A DNA stretch of 64,000 nucleotides from VBWE01 sp943372645 (GCA_943372645.1 CALRZN010000015.1:62001-126000), one strand, 5' to 3'; counted from the first letter of the stretch, positions 16,704 to 25,162 are shown. Made by a program: numbers and translations. The notes: generated from the sequence alone by a model not told the origin.

Positions 16704-18016
16704 GCCTTCTCCCCCGGTGTTGCTTCGCTGATGATGGCTTCGAACACGGCGCGCCAGCCTTTCCAGGTGCGGTCTTCACTCAGCGTTTCATTATGCCAGA
16801 GGCTCATAAAAGTGCCATTTACGGCCCGTGTTTCGCGGATCATCGGCCTTATTTTTTCCATGCATTGCCCGGGCTCCAGCTTCATATAATATTTCAGCGT
16901 GGCATCCATAACCGCAAACGGATGAATACGCAGGTTGGTCTCTATTTCCTGGTCGAGATCATAAAAGTGAAAGGGTGTGCATATCCCGGCACGGAAACCG
17001 ATGGCATTGGCAAATCCCATCGAATAATCATCAGAGATATCGCGCTCAATCAGGTGCCGGTAGGTTTCCGGAAATTTCAGCATCAGGAAATGCTGCCGGC
17101 TCCGCGTAATATCGCGGTGAAGGATATTCCGCAACCGGTTTATTTCAGTTCGCAGCCGCTCAGGCTCGGTGTTCGACCCATACGACGGGTGTACACCTAC
17201 ATCTGCAGAATCAGCCAGGTGCTTGATAAGCGTACGGAATTTCCGGTTCTGAACCGAAAGGTTTTTATCATTCACACCATAATCGCCTACAAGGAAAAAA
17301 TAAATCGGGCGAAGCCTGTATTTTTTCTGAATCGCCTGCTGGTAAGCGTATGTGTCGTATGGATCAGGTTCCATGCGGAGTATTACACGTATGCGTTCCC
17401 AGAACTCCTGGAAATTTAACGCAAACAATGCTTTCCCGATTCCGCCGGCCATACGCACAAAACCTTTGTACCGGTAGGCATACGCATTATCAATATCAAT
17501 CGTTGAAATGTATTGATAGTTTTTTACAGCCGGTACTACTTCCGGATAACGGGCCTGAAGCAGGGACGCGAATGTAGCAGCCCATTTATTCACCACCGGA
17601 ATTTCAAGAAAACCATTCTGCCACGCCAGCCCCTGGTGTGCATCAAACCGGTCGTGTTTGTCGCGGATATGCGGGAGGTATTCTTCGTAACGGCTTACAA
17701 GATAAAAACCGGCAGCAAACAGGTCAAACGGCATCGCCGAATTTTTCGCAGTTGAAAAAAACATCACCTGGTCATCACGCCGCGAAACCGTTATGGTTTG
17801 CTCCGAAATACCGGTTTCAAAAAGCAGGTTGCGCGATGCAATAAACAGCTCATCACCAAGCGGCTGCTGGGTATAACTGAACTTTGGCCCGGTATGCGCC
17901 AGGAAAACATCCTGCTGATCGGTAAGTTTATAGGGAATACCGAGCAGCCCGTCCATGTAAAGACGAAACGTATAACGCACCCGGTTGGTGATCTTATGCG
18001 TGTAGATGAGCATCAT
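16700..18016 (-). CDS. Polysaccharide deacetylase family protein (large form)
   Basis: The 438-residue protein has an N-terminal domain of unknown role followed by a carbohydrate esterase 4-like NodB fold. The metal-site motifs are STIDIDNAYAYRYK (Asp-x-Asp) and VGVHPSYGSN (His-x-x-Ser type), and the later part has IGFRAGICTPFHFYDLDQE. It should remove acetyl groups from an amino-sugar polymer. The gene is translationally coupled: 4-base overlaps with both wecB upstream and the acyltransferase downstream. The context implies surface-polysaccharide synthesis. Confidence 0.8.
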   Translation of the reverse strand: MMLIYTHKITNRVRYTFRLYMDGLLGIPYKLTDQQDVFLAHTGPKFSYTQQPLGDELFIASRNLLFETGISEQTITVSRRDDQVMFFSTAKNSAMPFDLFAAGFYLVSRYEEYLPHIRDKHDRFDAHQGLAWQNGFLEIPVVNKWAATFASLLQARYPEVVPAVKNYQYISTIDIDNAYAYRYKGFVRMAGGIGKALFALNFQEFWERIRVILRMEPDPYDTYAYQQAIQKKYRLRPIYFFLVGDYGVNDKNLSVQNRKFRTLIKHLADSADVGVHPSYGSNTEPERLRTEINRLRNILHRDITRSRQHFLMLKFPETYRHLIERDISDDYSMGFANAIGFRAGICTPFHFYDLDQEIETNLRIHPFAVMDATLKYYMKLEPGQCMEKIRPMIRETRAVNGTFMSLWHNETLSEDRTWKGWRAVFEAIISEATPGEKA

Positions 18017-19161
18017 GCAACTACCGGCTTAAGCAGTTCAACAATTTTGCTGCAGATGAAATCAGCAGCATGACCATCACCATAAAACGCGGGATATTGG
18101 ATGGTACTGTTCAAAAGTGTAGCCGCTGCTTTAGTTATATGTTCGGGCGAGGCATCAGCAAGTTTGGCAGCTCCGCAATCAACCAGCTCAACCCATTCTG
18201 TTTCCGGCCGCAGGATAACACAGGGGCGTTGAAAGAAAAAAGCTTCTTTCTGCACACCACCGGAATCTGTAAAAACGAGTTGGGCCGACTGTTCAAGCAG
18301 CAGCATGTCAAGAAACGAAACCGGCGGTATGATACGCAGCCATTCTAATTCCTTTACCCGTTTTCCGAGTTCCGGATCTGCGGCTATGCGTTTGGCGGTT
18401 CGCGGATGCAGCGGCAATACAACCGGCCTGCTGAATTTTGCGGCGGACTGTGCAATACCTTCGAGAAGCGTACGCAGTCGTGCAGCCGAATCTGTATTGT
18501 AATTGCGGTGAATGGTTGCCAGGAAAAACGCACCGGGTTCCAGTGCATTCCGGCGCAGTACGTCGGAAACTGCAGCCGCCCGCGCAGCATAATACAATGC
18601 ATTGTCATACATCACATCGCCGGCATGAAAAACAGCAGGCAGCTGCTGCATTGGGTTAGCAGTATCCGTAGCAATGCCTTCCTTACGCAGGTTCTCAAAA
18701 CCGGCAACAGTAGGTGTAAAAAGCAGCGAAGAAACATGATCGCAAAGCACCCGGTTTATTTCTTCCGGCATGTTTTTGTTCCATGAACGCAAACCGGCTT
18801 CCACATGTATCACCGGCAGCTGCAGTTTGGAAGCCGCGAGTGCACCGGCAAGCGTAGTATTCGTATCGCCATATACAAGCACGGCATCGGGTTTCTGTTC
18901 CAACAAAACCTTTTCGATTGCCTCCAGCATGCGGGCAGTTTGTGCGCCCTGCAGTCCGGGGCCACAATCAAGCCGTATATCGGGCTGTTTCAACTCAAGT
19001 TCATCAAAAAAAACCTGCGACATCAATTCGTCATAATGCTGCCCGGTATGAATGATAATTTCGCGTATGGCTGTTTTAAAATGCTGCTGCACCGCGCGGC
19101 TCACTGCGGCTGATTTGATAAACTGCGGACGGGCCCCGATAATGGTAGCGAGCTGAAGCAT
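18013..19161 (-). CDS. wecB: UDP-N-acetylglucosamine 2-epimerase (non-hydrolysing)
   Basis: The 382-residue protein converts UDP-GlcNAc to UDP-ManNAc for surface glycans. Motifs include TIIGARPQFIKSAAVSRA, HTGQHYDELMSQVFFDEL, VLVYGDTNTTLAGALAA, HVEAGLRSW, PEEINRVLCDHVSSLLF and FTDSGGVQKEAFF, all standard for the GT-B-fold epimerases. It starts 12 bases after the radC stop and overlaps the deacetylase by 4 bases. WecB is the usual symbol, though the pathway could be a capsule or exopolysaccharide and not enterobacterial common antigen. Confidence 0.93.
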   Translation of the reverse strand: MLQLATIIGARPQFIKSAAVSRAVQQHFKTAIREIIIHTGQHYDELMSQVFFDELELKQPDIRLDCGPGLQGAQTARMLEAIEKVLLEQKPDAVLVYGDTNTTLAGALAASKLQLPVIHVEAGLRSWNKNMPEEINRVLCDHVSSLLFTPTVAGFENLRKEGIATDTANPMQQLPAVFHAGDVMYDNALYYAARAAAVSDVLRRNALEPGAFFLATIHRNYNTDSAARLRTLLEGIAQSAAKFSRPVVLPLHPRTAKRIAADPELGKRVKELEWLRIIPPVSFLDMLLLEQSAQLVFTDSGGVQKEAFFFQRPCVILRPETEWVELVDCGAAKLADASPEHITKAAATLLNSTIQYPAFYGDGHAADFICSKIVELLKPVVA

Positions 19162-19173
19162 AATTCCGCTAAT

Positions 19174-19863
19174 TTACAGTTTCCCTTCGTCAGAGAAACT
19201 ATAATATTGGTGTTCTGCAAAAATCAGGTGATCGAGGAGGGTGATCTGGAGGAGTTTGGAGGCTTCGTGCATTCTGGTGGTGAGCTGCAGATCGGAGGAA
19301 CTGGGTACCGGATTGCGGGATGGGTGATTATGGCAGAGAATGATTCCGGTGGCGGCATGATCGAGTGCGGCACGAAACACGAGCTTGGGATCTACTACGG
19401 TGGCATCGAGCCCGCCGCGGCTGATGAGCTGCTTGGCAATAATAAAATTAGCCTTATTGAGCAGCAGCACCCAAAATTCTTCGTGGATGAGGTCAGAGAA
19501 ATAACCACGCATATATTCGAATGCCGAACGGCTTGATGTGATTTTATAGCGCGATTCGGTGATGTTAAAACGGCGTTTGCCGAGCTCGAGGGCGGCCATA
19601 ATACTCGAAGCCTTCGCCGGCCCGATTCCCTTGATGCGCCGGAAATCATTAATGGAATAACCAGCCAGCGCCTGTAAACTTCCGGCATTGTGCATGATAC
19701 GCCTCGAAAGCGCTACAGCCGATTCATCGCGGGTACCCGAACGGATTATGGTTGCAAGCAGTTCCACATCAGAAAGCACATGCCTGCCCTTGCTGATCAA
19801 TTTCTCGCGCGGACGGTCATCTTCCGACCACTCCTTTATTGGTACCACCAAAATTTCCCCCAT
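19174..19863 (-). CDS. radC: RadC-like JAB/MPN-domain protein
   Basis: The start chosen at 19863 (MGEILVVPIKEWSEDDRPRE) gives 229 residues, matching family length. In-frame starts at 19911 and 19881 would add residues not typical of RadC. A helix-hairpin-helix (INDFRRIKGIGPAKASSIMA) precedes the JAMM metal-binding motif (CHNHPSRNPVPSSSD). The family was once called a DNA repair protein, but its role is not settled. It leads the run radC-wecB-deacetylase-acyltransferase-upp. Two ACTTTTGTTAA copies lie upstream. Confidence 0.92.
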   Translation of the reverse strand: MGEILVVPIKEWSEDDRPREKLISKGRHVLSDVELLATIIRSGTRDESAVALSRRIMHNAGSLQALAGYSINDFRRIKGIGPAKASSIMAALELGKRRFNITESRYKITSSRSAFEYMRGYFSDLIHEEFWVLLLNKANFIIAKQLISRGGLDATVVDPKLVFRAALDHAATGIILCHNHPSRNPVPSSSDLQLTTRMHEASKLLQITLLDHLIFAEHQYYSFSDEGKL

Positions 19864-19909
19864 CCCCAAATTTACCACCATCCCCCTGGCTTTTTTCACC
19901 ACCTCCCAC

Positions 19910-19980
19910 ACTTTTGTTAACCATTTTCGGGTATTTATAACTTATAATGTTTTATAATAACCCCATCCAACTTTTGTTAA
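19910..19980. repeat. Two ACTTTTGTTAA copies 60 bp apart, upstream of radC
   Basis: Identical ACTTTTGTTAA sequences at 19910-19920 and 19970-19980 frame an AT-rich stretch (TTTATAACTTATAATGTTTTATAATAA). The same core is found 56 bases before ftsH. A regulatory role is a guess. Confidence 0.4.
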
Positions 19981-20000
19981 TATCTCACACACCCCCAAAC

Positions 20001-20026
20001 AAAAAAAGCCGCCATACGGCAGCTTT
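20001..20026 (-). terminator. Terminator of rpsT
   Basis: Read on the minus strand, AAAGCTGCC and GGCGGCTTT (one wobble pair) form a stem around GTAT, followed by a run of T. It lies just after the rpsT stop codon. Confidence 0.85.
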
Positions 20027-20049
20027 CAACCTGGATACACCCAGATTTT

Positions 20050-20307
20050 TTATTTCGACAGGCTTGCAGCCTGCTTCATCACCTTCGATTTCAGGTTGGC
20101 AGCCTTGTTCTTGTGAATCACTCCGCTCTTGGCAAGTTTATCAAGCATAGAAACTACTTTAGGAACTGACTTCTCAGCTTCTTTCTTGGTATCTTCGCCG
20201 CGCAGTTTCTTCAGGGCAGTGCGTGTTGACTTGGCCTGATAGCGATTGCGCTGACGTTTCGAATCGTTTGAACGGATGCGCTTCAGCGCCGATTTATGAT
20301 TAGCCAT
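20050..20307 (-). CDS. rpsT: 30S ribosomal protein S20
   Basis: The 85-residue basic protein begins MANHKSALKRIRSNDSKR and has KSTRTALKKLRGED and LAKSGVIHKNKAANLKSKV, which match S20/bS20 over its full length. It binds 16S rRNA in the small subunit. It is a single gene with its own promoter (20336-20364) and terminator (20001-20026), divergent from selU. Confidence 0.97.
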   Translation of the reverse strand: MANHKSALKRIRSNDSKRQRNRYQAKSTRTALKKLRGEDTKKEAEKSVPKVVSMLDKLAKSGVIHKNKAANLKSKVMKQAASLSK

Positions 20308-20335
20308 TACGTGTTAATTTTTAATTTTGAGGGTG

Positions 20336-20364
20336 CAAATATAGGGATTTTTTTCAATAACAAA
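20336..20364 (-). promoter_or_regulatory. Bacteroidota-type promoter of rpsT
   Basis: On the minus strand, TTTG (complement of 20361-20364) is separated by 17 bases from TATATTTG (complement of 20336-20343). This is an exact TTG-N17-TAnnTTTG arrangement. It lies inside the upstream in-frame extension of selU and argues that selU begins later. Confidence 0.85.
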
Positions 20365-20370
20365 TCTATC

Positions 20371-21411
20371 TTGGAAGATAAACTTGCAATAAACCGTTTT
20401 TTAGCACTTTCAGCTGGCATTCCGGTCATTGATGTGCGCTCGCCCGGCGAATTTGCCGGCGGACATATCCCGGGGGCGTTTAACGTTCCCCTGTTCAGCG
20501 ACGACGAACGGGCCGAGATCGGAACCATATTTAAACAGCAGAGTCCCGCCAAAGCCTTCCTGAAAGGGCTTGACTATGTGGGGCCCAAAATGTCAGGCTT
20601 TGTTACTGCAGCCAGTAAAATTGCCCCGGACGGAAAAATCCGGGCGTATTGCTGGCGGGGCGGACAACGCAGCGGGAGCATGGCCTGGTTGCTGCGAAGC
20701 GCAGGCATGCAGGTGGGTGTGCTCGACGGGGGCTACAAAACCTACCGCAACAACCTGCATACCCTGTTCGGAAAAAAATGGGACCTGCGCATTGTTGGTG
20801 GCGAAACCGGGAGCGGTAAAACCGCCATACTGAAGCATATTGCTGCACAAAACGAACAGGTGCTCGACCTCGAAGCCATTGCCAGCCATCGCGGCTCCTC
20901 GTTCGGTGCAATTGGCCTGCCGGCACAACCCTCCGTGGAACATTTTGAAAATGAATTATTTAACGCGCTTTCGAAGCTCGATCCGGCAAAAAAGATATGG
21001 CTTGAAGATGAATCGCGGAGCATCGGGCGCGTTTACATCCCCGAAGCCTTCTGGAATCAGATGCTGGAATCACCCGTGCTGCGTATTTCCATCCCGCGCG
21101 CAATCCGCGTTCAACGCCTCGTGGAGGAATACGGCCGCTTCCCGCTGCCCGATCTCGAAGCAGCCGTAATGCGCATACGCAAACGGCTCGGTGACCTCGC
21201 CACGCGACAGGCCATAGCTGCACTGCAACGGGGCGATTTTGCTGAAACGGCTGAAACTGTGCTGAAATACTACGATAAGGCATACGATCATACACATGCC
21301 ATGCGCGAGTATAAAAATGTCTACCAGATACCTTCAGAAACCGAAAATCCGCAGGAAAATGCCCTGGCTGTTCTTGCGTTCGCCGAAAAATTACGTCATT
21401 CGCATACCTGA
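20371..21411 (+). CDS. selU: tRNA 2-selenouridine synthase SelU/MnmH
   Basis: The enzyme replaces sulphur in 2-thiouridine at the wobble position of some tRNAs with selenium, using selenophosphate from SelD. The N-terminal rhodanese domain has VIDVRSPGEF and AYCWRGGQRSGSMAWLL, with the catalytic Cys. The C-terminal P-loop domain has GGETGSGKTAIL. The frame is open from an ATG at 20296, but that start overlaps rpsT and its promoter. A TTG at 20371 gives about 20 residues before VIDVR, as in other SelU proteins, so I prefer it with moderate confidence. selD follows after 3 bases. Confidence 0.93.
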   Translation: MEDKLAINRFLALSAGIPVIDVRSPGEFAGGHIPGAFNVPLFSDDERAEIGTIFKQQSPAKAFLKGLDYVGPKMSGFVTAASKIAPDGKIRAYCWRGGQRSGSMAWLLRSAGMQVGVLDGGYKTYRNNLHTLFGKKWDLRIVGGETGSGKTAILKHIAAQNEQVLDLEAIASHRGSSFGAIGLPAQPSVEHFENELFNALSKLDPAKKIWLEDESRSIGRVYIPEAFWNQMLESPVLRISIPRAIRVQRLVEEYGRFPLPDLEAAVMRIRKRLGDLATRQAIAALQRGDFAETAETVLKYYDKAYDHTHAMREYKNVYQIPSETENPQENALAVLAFAEKLRHSHT

Positions 21412-21414
21412 AAT

Positions 21415-22464
21415 ATGGATACCAATACAACCAACACTTTCCGGCTGACCCAGTTCAGCCACGGCGCAGGCTGCGGCTGCAAAATTGCCCCGGCCGTGCT
21501 CGACTCCATGCTGAAAAGCAATATAGCCGTTACTGCCGATCCGCGCCTGCTGGTGGGCAACGATAAAAAAGACGACGCCGCTGTTTATGACCTCGGTAAC
21601 GGGAAAGCCATAATCAGCACCACCGACTTTTTTATGCCGGTTGTAGATGATGCTTTTGATTTCGGACGAATTGCATCGGTAAACGCGATCAGCGATATAT
21701 ATGCGATGGGCGGAAAACCGCTGCTGGCCATCGCCATTCTCGGCTGGCCCGTGAACAAAATTCCTGCTGAAATTGCCGCGCAGGTGCTCGAAGGCAGCCG
21801 ATCGGTTTGCCGCGATGCCGGTATTATGCTGGCCGGCGGACACAGTATTGATAACCAGGAACCACTGTTCGGTCTCGCTGTAACCGGCGAAGTGGAAATA
21901 AAGCACCTGAAAAAAAACGCTACTGCCCAACCCGGGGCGTTGCTTTACCTCACAAAACCGCTCGGTGTGGGTATAATCACAACCGCACAAAAAAAAGGCA
22001 TTGTCAGTAACACAGATCTCGATACCGCAATCCGTTCCATGCTCACCCTCAACCGCCTCGGCGAGCAGCTTGGAAAACGCAGCGATGTATTGGCACTGAC
22101 CGATGTTACCGGCTTCGGATTACTCGGCCACCTGCAGGAAATGTGTGAAGGCAGCGGACTAAGTGCGGTTATTCGTTACAGCGATGTTCCGCAGTTTGAT
22201 TGCATTGCCGGTTATATCGCTCAGCAGGCCATTCCGGGCGGCACAAAACGCAACTGGGAGAGTTACGGACACCACATTTCGGGCTGCTCAGAAGCAATGA
22301 AAAACGTACTCTGCGACCCCCAAACCAGTGGCGGACTGCTGATCGCAGTAGCCCCGGAATCGCAGGCGGAATTTGAAACCTGGGCCGCAGGCGAAGGCCA
22401 TGTTTTGCGACCATTCGGGGTAATTACCGAAGGCGCTCCAGGAAAAATTTCTGTGGAAGGTTAA
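21415..22464 (+). CDS. selD: Selenide, water dikinase SelD
   Basis: The 349-residue protein makes selenophosphate from selenide and ATP. The N-terminal loop reads SHGAGCGCKIAP. The catalytic position is a Cys (TGC codon), not selenocysteine. DDAAVYDLGNGKAIISTTDF, ISDIYAMGGKPLLAIAILGW and LTDVTGFGLLGHL are typical of the PurM/SelD superfamily. It is coupled with selU. No selA or selB is seen in the window, so the visible use of selenium is tRNA modification. Confidence 0.96.
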   Translation: MDTNTTNTFRLTQFSHGAGCGCKIAPAVLDSMLKSNIAVTADPRLLVGNDKKDDAAVYDLGNGKAIISTTDFFMPVVDDAFDFGRIASVNAISDIYAMGGKPLLAIAILGWPVNKIPAEIAAQVLEGSRSVCRDAGIMLAGGHSIDNQEPLFGLAVTGEVEIKHLKKNATAQPGALLYLTKPLGVGIITTAQKKGIVSNTDLDTAIRSMLTLNRLGEQLGKRSDVLALTDVTGFGLLGHLQEMCEGSGLSAVIRYSDVPQFDCIAGYIAQQAIPGGTKRNWESYGHHISGCSEAMKNVLCDPQTSGGLLIAVAPESQAEFETWAAGEGHVLRPFGVITEGAPGKISVEG

Positions 22465-22503
22465 ACATTATATCCAAAGTCTTGTTATAGCATAGTTCAA
22501 CAA

Positions 22504-23394
22504 ATGGCCTCGAAATATTCCATACGCGACCTGGAGCAGCTCTCCGGTATAAAAGCCCATACCCTGCGGATATGGGAGCAGCGCTATGGTATTCTCAAAC
22601 CGGAACGTACTGCCACCAACATCCGCTGGTACACTGCCGATGAGCTGAAAAAAATCCTCAACATCAGCCTGCTCAATACGAACGGCATAAAAATTTCCCA
22701 TATCGCGGGTATGTCGAATGAGGAAATTGCCAATAAGGTGAATGAAATCATCAGTGGCGAAAACATAGAATCGGAGTATGTTACCAGCCTCGTTATTGCA
22801 ATGGTGGAATACGAGGAAGATCGCTTCGAAAAAATATTCTCTGGCTGCATCCTCCGCCTGGGTTATGAACGCACCATTGAACAAATAATTCTTCCCTTCC
22901 TCCGTAAAATCGGTGTGATGTGGGTAACCGGATCTATTAACCCTGCACAGGAACATTTTGTAACCAACCTGGTCCGGCAAAAAATAATCGTAGCCATTGA
23001 TTCTTGTTTAACGCCCATTAAACCGGATGCCCGCAAAATTGTGTTTTTTCTCCCAAACGGTGAATTGCACGAACTGGCCATCCTATATTACTACTACCTG
23101 TTTAAGGCCCGCGGGTATCGTTGCCTCTATCTCGGGCAGTCCGTTCCGTTCGATGATCTTGTTTCCGTTTTTACCGGCCAGAAGCCTGATCTGATGCTTA
23201 CTGTAATTACTTCCGACCCCAAAGAAGGCAAAATCCAGGGGTATCTCGATCGCCTGGAGGCCTCTCCGATTGATTGCCCCGTGATTGCTTCCGGAAGGAA
23301 GTTTTTTGATGACGAAATACGTATTCCCTCCAACATCCGTATTTTCAGGGAAATAACTGATCTCCATCAGGTCATCAACGAATTAGCCCAGTAA
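22504..23394 (+). CDS. CarH-like MerR regulator with cobalamin-binding domain
   Basis: The 296-residue protein has an N-terminal MerR helix-turn-helix (about 5-73: SIRDLEQLSGIKAHTLRIWE, RYGILKPERTATNIRWYT). A four-helix segment with W-x9-EH (Trp140, Glu150-His151) follows, then a Rossmann-like B12-binding domain with NGELHELA, where His189 fits the lower axial ligand of cobalamin. This is the arrangement of CarH, LitR and CarA photoreceptors, which use adenosylcobalamin and release DNA on illumination to turn on carotenoid genes. It lies 39 bases after selD. A large palindrome and an ECF sigma gene follow. crtI-crtB-idi are at 41-44 kb. Light sensing is inferred from the motifs. Confidence 0.9.
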   Translation: MASKYSIRDLEQLSGIKAHTLRIWEQRYGILKPERTATNIRWYTADELKKILNISLLNTNGIKISHIAGMSNEEIANKVNEIISGENIESEYVTSLVIAMVEYEEDRFEKIFSGCILRLGYERTIEQIILPFLRKIGVMWVTGSINPAQEHFVTNLVRQKIIVAIDSCLTPIKPDARKIVFFLPNGELHELAILYYYYLFKARGYRCLYLGQSVPFDDLVSVFTGQKPDLMLTVITSDPKEGKIQGYLDRLEASPIDCPVIASGRKFFDDEIRIPSNIRIFREITDLHQVINELAQ

Positions 23395-23430
23395 TTTATT
23401 GGCAATATTATATTGAATTTCAAATAGTTA

Positions 23431-23467
23431 TATATTATATAGTTAGTATATCTAACTATATAGTATA
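23431..23467. promoter_or_regulatory. 16-bp-arm palindrome between carH-like gene and ECF sigma gene
   Basis: TATATTATATAGTTAG (23431-23446) and CTAACTATATAGTATA (23452-23467) are inverted with one mismatch around TATAT. Further half-sites (ATAGTTA at 23424 and ATAGTTAGAC at 23533-23542) and a separate ATGACattgGTCAT palindrome (23471-23484) lie in the same 210-bp gap. MerR-family dimers bind inverted repeats, so this is a good operator candidate for the CarH-like protein. Confidence 0.6.
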
Positions 23468-23571
23468 ATTATGACATTGGTCATATTTCTAATAATCAAC
23501 CACTTGCAATTATGTTTAACTTTTTTAAGAAAATAGTTAGACAAGATCAGTCGCCTTGTTTAACAAGTATA

Positions 23572-23579
23572 TACCTTTG
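23572..23579 (+). promoter_or_regulatory. Putative -7 box of the ECF sigma gene
   Basis: TACCTTTG matches TAnnTTTG, 26 bases before the ECF sigma start codon. A TTG lies 13 bases upstream, closer than the usual 17-23, so this may be a regulated, suboptimal promoter. Confidence 0.4.
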
Positions 23580-23605
23580 GTTCAACAAAATCAAAGACAC
23601 GAACC

Positions 23606-24112
23606 ATGACCGCCATCGAATTTAACACCGCACTGGTAGCCCAGCAACAAGGGTTAAAAAACTTTGCCCTGAGTCTTACTTCGGACCGCGAAGAGGCACA
23701 GGATCTTTTACAGGATACCTTTATGAAGGCGCTCCTTTATAAAGACAAGTTTGTGCAGTCAACAAACCTGAAGGCCTGGTTATACATGATCATGAAAAAC
23801 ACGTTTATCAACGCTTATCGCCGTTCGGTAAAAACCCGTGAAATCATGAGCCGCAGCAAGGATGTGAGCAGCCTGGGTATTTCTAAGAACAACCAGAAAA
23901 ACACCGCCGAAGCTGCTATTGAACACAAGGAAATCAATTATGCCATTGATACCCTTGAAGATGAATACAAAGTTCCCTTCAAGCGCTTTTACGATGGCTT
24001 TAAATACAAGGAAATTGCAGAAGAACTCGACCTGCCAATCGGAACAGTAAAAAGCCGGATTTTTATCGCCCGCAAAAAACTGATGGAAGAACTGAAGGAT
24101 TACGAGAACTGA
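23606..24112 (+). CDS. ECF-type RNA polymerase sigma factor
   Basis: The 168-residue protein has sigma region 2 (FALSLTSDREEAQDLLQDTFMKALLYKDKF, seen in pieces, with NLKAWLYMIMKNTFINAYRR) and region 4 (YKEIAEELDLPIGTVKSRIF). No anti-sigma gene is adjacent. It directly follows the CarH-like regulator with a large palindrome in between. In several phyla, light-responsive MerR/B12 proteins control a nearby ECF sigma that drives carotenoid and photoprotection genes. That role here is inference. Confidence 0.9.
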   Translation: MTAIEFNTALVAQQQGLKNFALSLTSDREEAQDLLQDTFMKALLYKDKFVQSTNLKAWLYMIMKNTFINAYRRSVKTREIMSRSKDVSSLGISKNNQKNTAEAAIEHKEINYAIDTLEDEYKVPFKRFYDGFKYKEIAEELDLPIGTVKSRIFIARKKLMEELKDYEN

Positions 24113-24137
24113 TAAACATGTTCCACACAAGTTAAAC

Positions 24138-24166
24138 AAAAGCCTCCCGCCCGGAGGCTTTTGTTG
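24138..24166 (+). terminator. Terminator after the ECF sigma gene
   Basis: AAAAGCCTCC and GGAGGCTTTT form a perfect 10-bp stem around CGCCC, followed by TTGTTTC-type T-rich sequence, 25 bases after the sigma stop. Confidence 0.85.
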
Positions 24167-24207
24167 TTTCCTGTTCATCTCCGAAAAATGATAACTATAT
24201 TTAGGGC

Positions 24208-24960
24208 ATGTTTAAAGCCATTATCATTGACGATTCAGACGATGCCCGCGCCAGTCTGCTCGACGACATAAAAAACCACTGCCCGGAACTCACCGTAATT
24301 ACCCAGGCCAACAGTGTGGCCTCCGGCATCGCCGTATTAAAAGAAAACAAACCGGATGTGATCTTTCTCGATATCCAGCTGGGCGACGGAACCGGGTTTG
24401 ATATTCTTGAGTACATCGGCAAAACCAACGCACAGGTAATTTTCACAACCGGCCTCGACAACCAGGGCATCAAGGCCATCAAATTCAGTGCGCTGGATTA
24501 CCTGCTGAAACCAATTGACAGCGACGAACTGGTGGCTGCTGTAGAAAAACTGAAAAACAAAACACCCGGCTCACAATCGCTGCTCGAAAACCTGCAATTA
24601 CTTACTGAAAACCTGCGCCAGAACGCTGCCGCACCCAAACGTATTGCATTAAACAGTGCCGACCGTGTTCACGTAATTACAGTAGAAGAAATTATCCGCT
24701 GCACCTCCGAACGCAACTACACCATCTTTTTTCTGAAAGGCGGCAAACAGATTGTGGTGACACGTACTCTGAAAGAATACGAAGAACTGCTCGAACCTTC
24801 CGGCTTTGTGCGTGTCCATCATTCGCACCTCATTAACCTGGCCCACCTCCGCGAATTTGTAAAAGCAGATGGCGGATACGCTCTCATGATTGACAATTCG
24901 CACGTGCCTGTTTCGGTTCGCAAACGCGAAGAACTGATGAAGGCCCTCGGTCTCGATTAA
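24208..24960 (+). CDS. LytTR-family response regulator
   Basis: The 250-residue protein has a receiver domain (about 1-120) with the acidic pocket IIDDSDDAR, the phosphorylation site in DVIFLDIQLGDGTG and the lysine in YLLKPID. It is followed by a LytTR DNA-binding domain (NSADRVHVITVEEIIRCTSE, VRVHHSHLINLAHLREFVK). No histidine kinase gene is adjacent, so it is probably an orphan regulator or partnered by a kinase encoded elsewhere. It lies between the ECF sigma unit and an SGNH lipoprotein. Confidence 0.93.
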   Translation: MFKAIIIDDSDDARASLLDDIKNHCPELTVITQANSVASGIAVLKENKPDVIFLDIQLGDGTGFDILEYIGKTNAQVIFTTGLDNQGIKAIKFSALDYLLKPIDSDELVAAVEKLKNKTPGSQSLLENLQLLTENLRQNAAAPKRIALNSADRVHVITVEEIIRCTSERNYTIFFLKGGKQIVVTRTLKEYEELLEPSGFVRVHHSHLINLAHLREFVKADGGYALMIDNSHVPVSVRKREELMKALGLD

Positions 24961-25122
24961 ACAACTCCGCTGCTTCTCGTTTTTCAGCAACAGCATTTAC
25001 ACACTTCCTGCCGGAAGGTGTAACTGCTCAACCGTTGCTTACATTTATACAATCGGCCCGGCAACTTTATCGTGTGCGTTTACATTTGCCTTGTATCTGA
25101 TTTTAAGTATTTGTTTTGGACC

Positions 25123-25162
25123 ATCCTCTTCCCCGGGAAAAGTGTATTCCGGGGCGGAGGAT
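25123..25162. repeat. Long hairpin upstream of the SGNH lipoprotein gene
   Basis: ATCCTCttCCCCGG (25123-25136) pairs with CCGGGGcgGAGGAT (25149-25162) around a 12-base loop. It lies 56 bases before the next start codon and has no T-run on either side, so it may be a leader structure. The rest of the 258-base gap shows nothing else. Confidence 0.5.
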
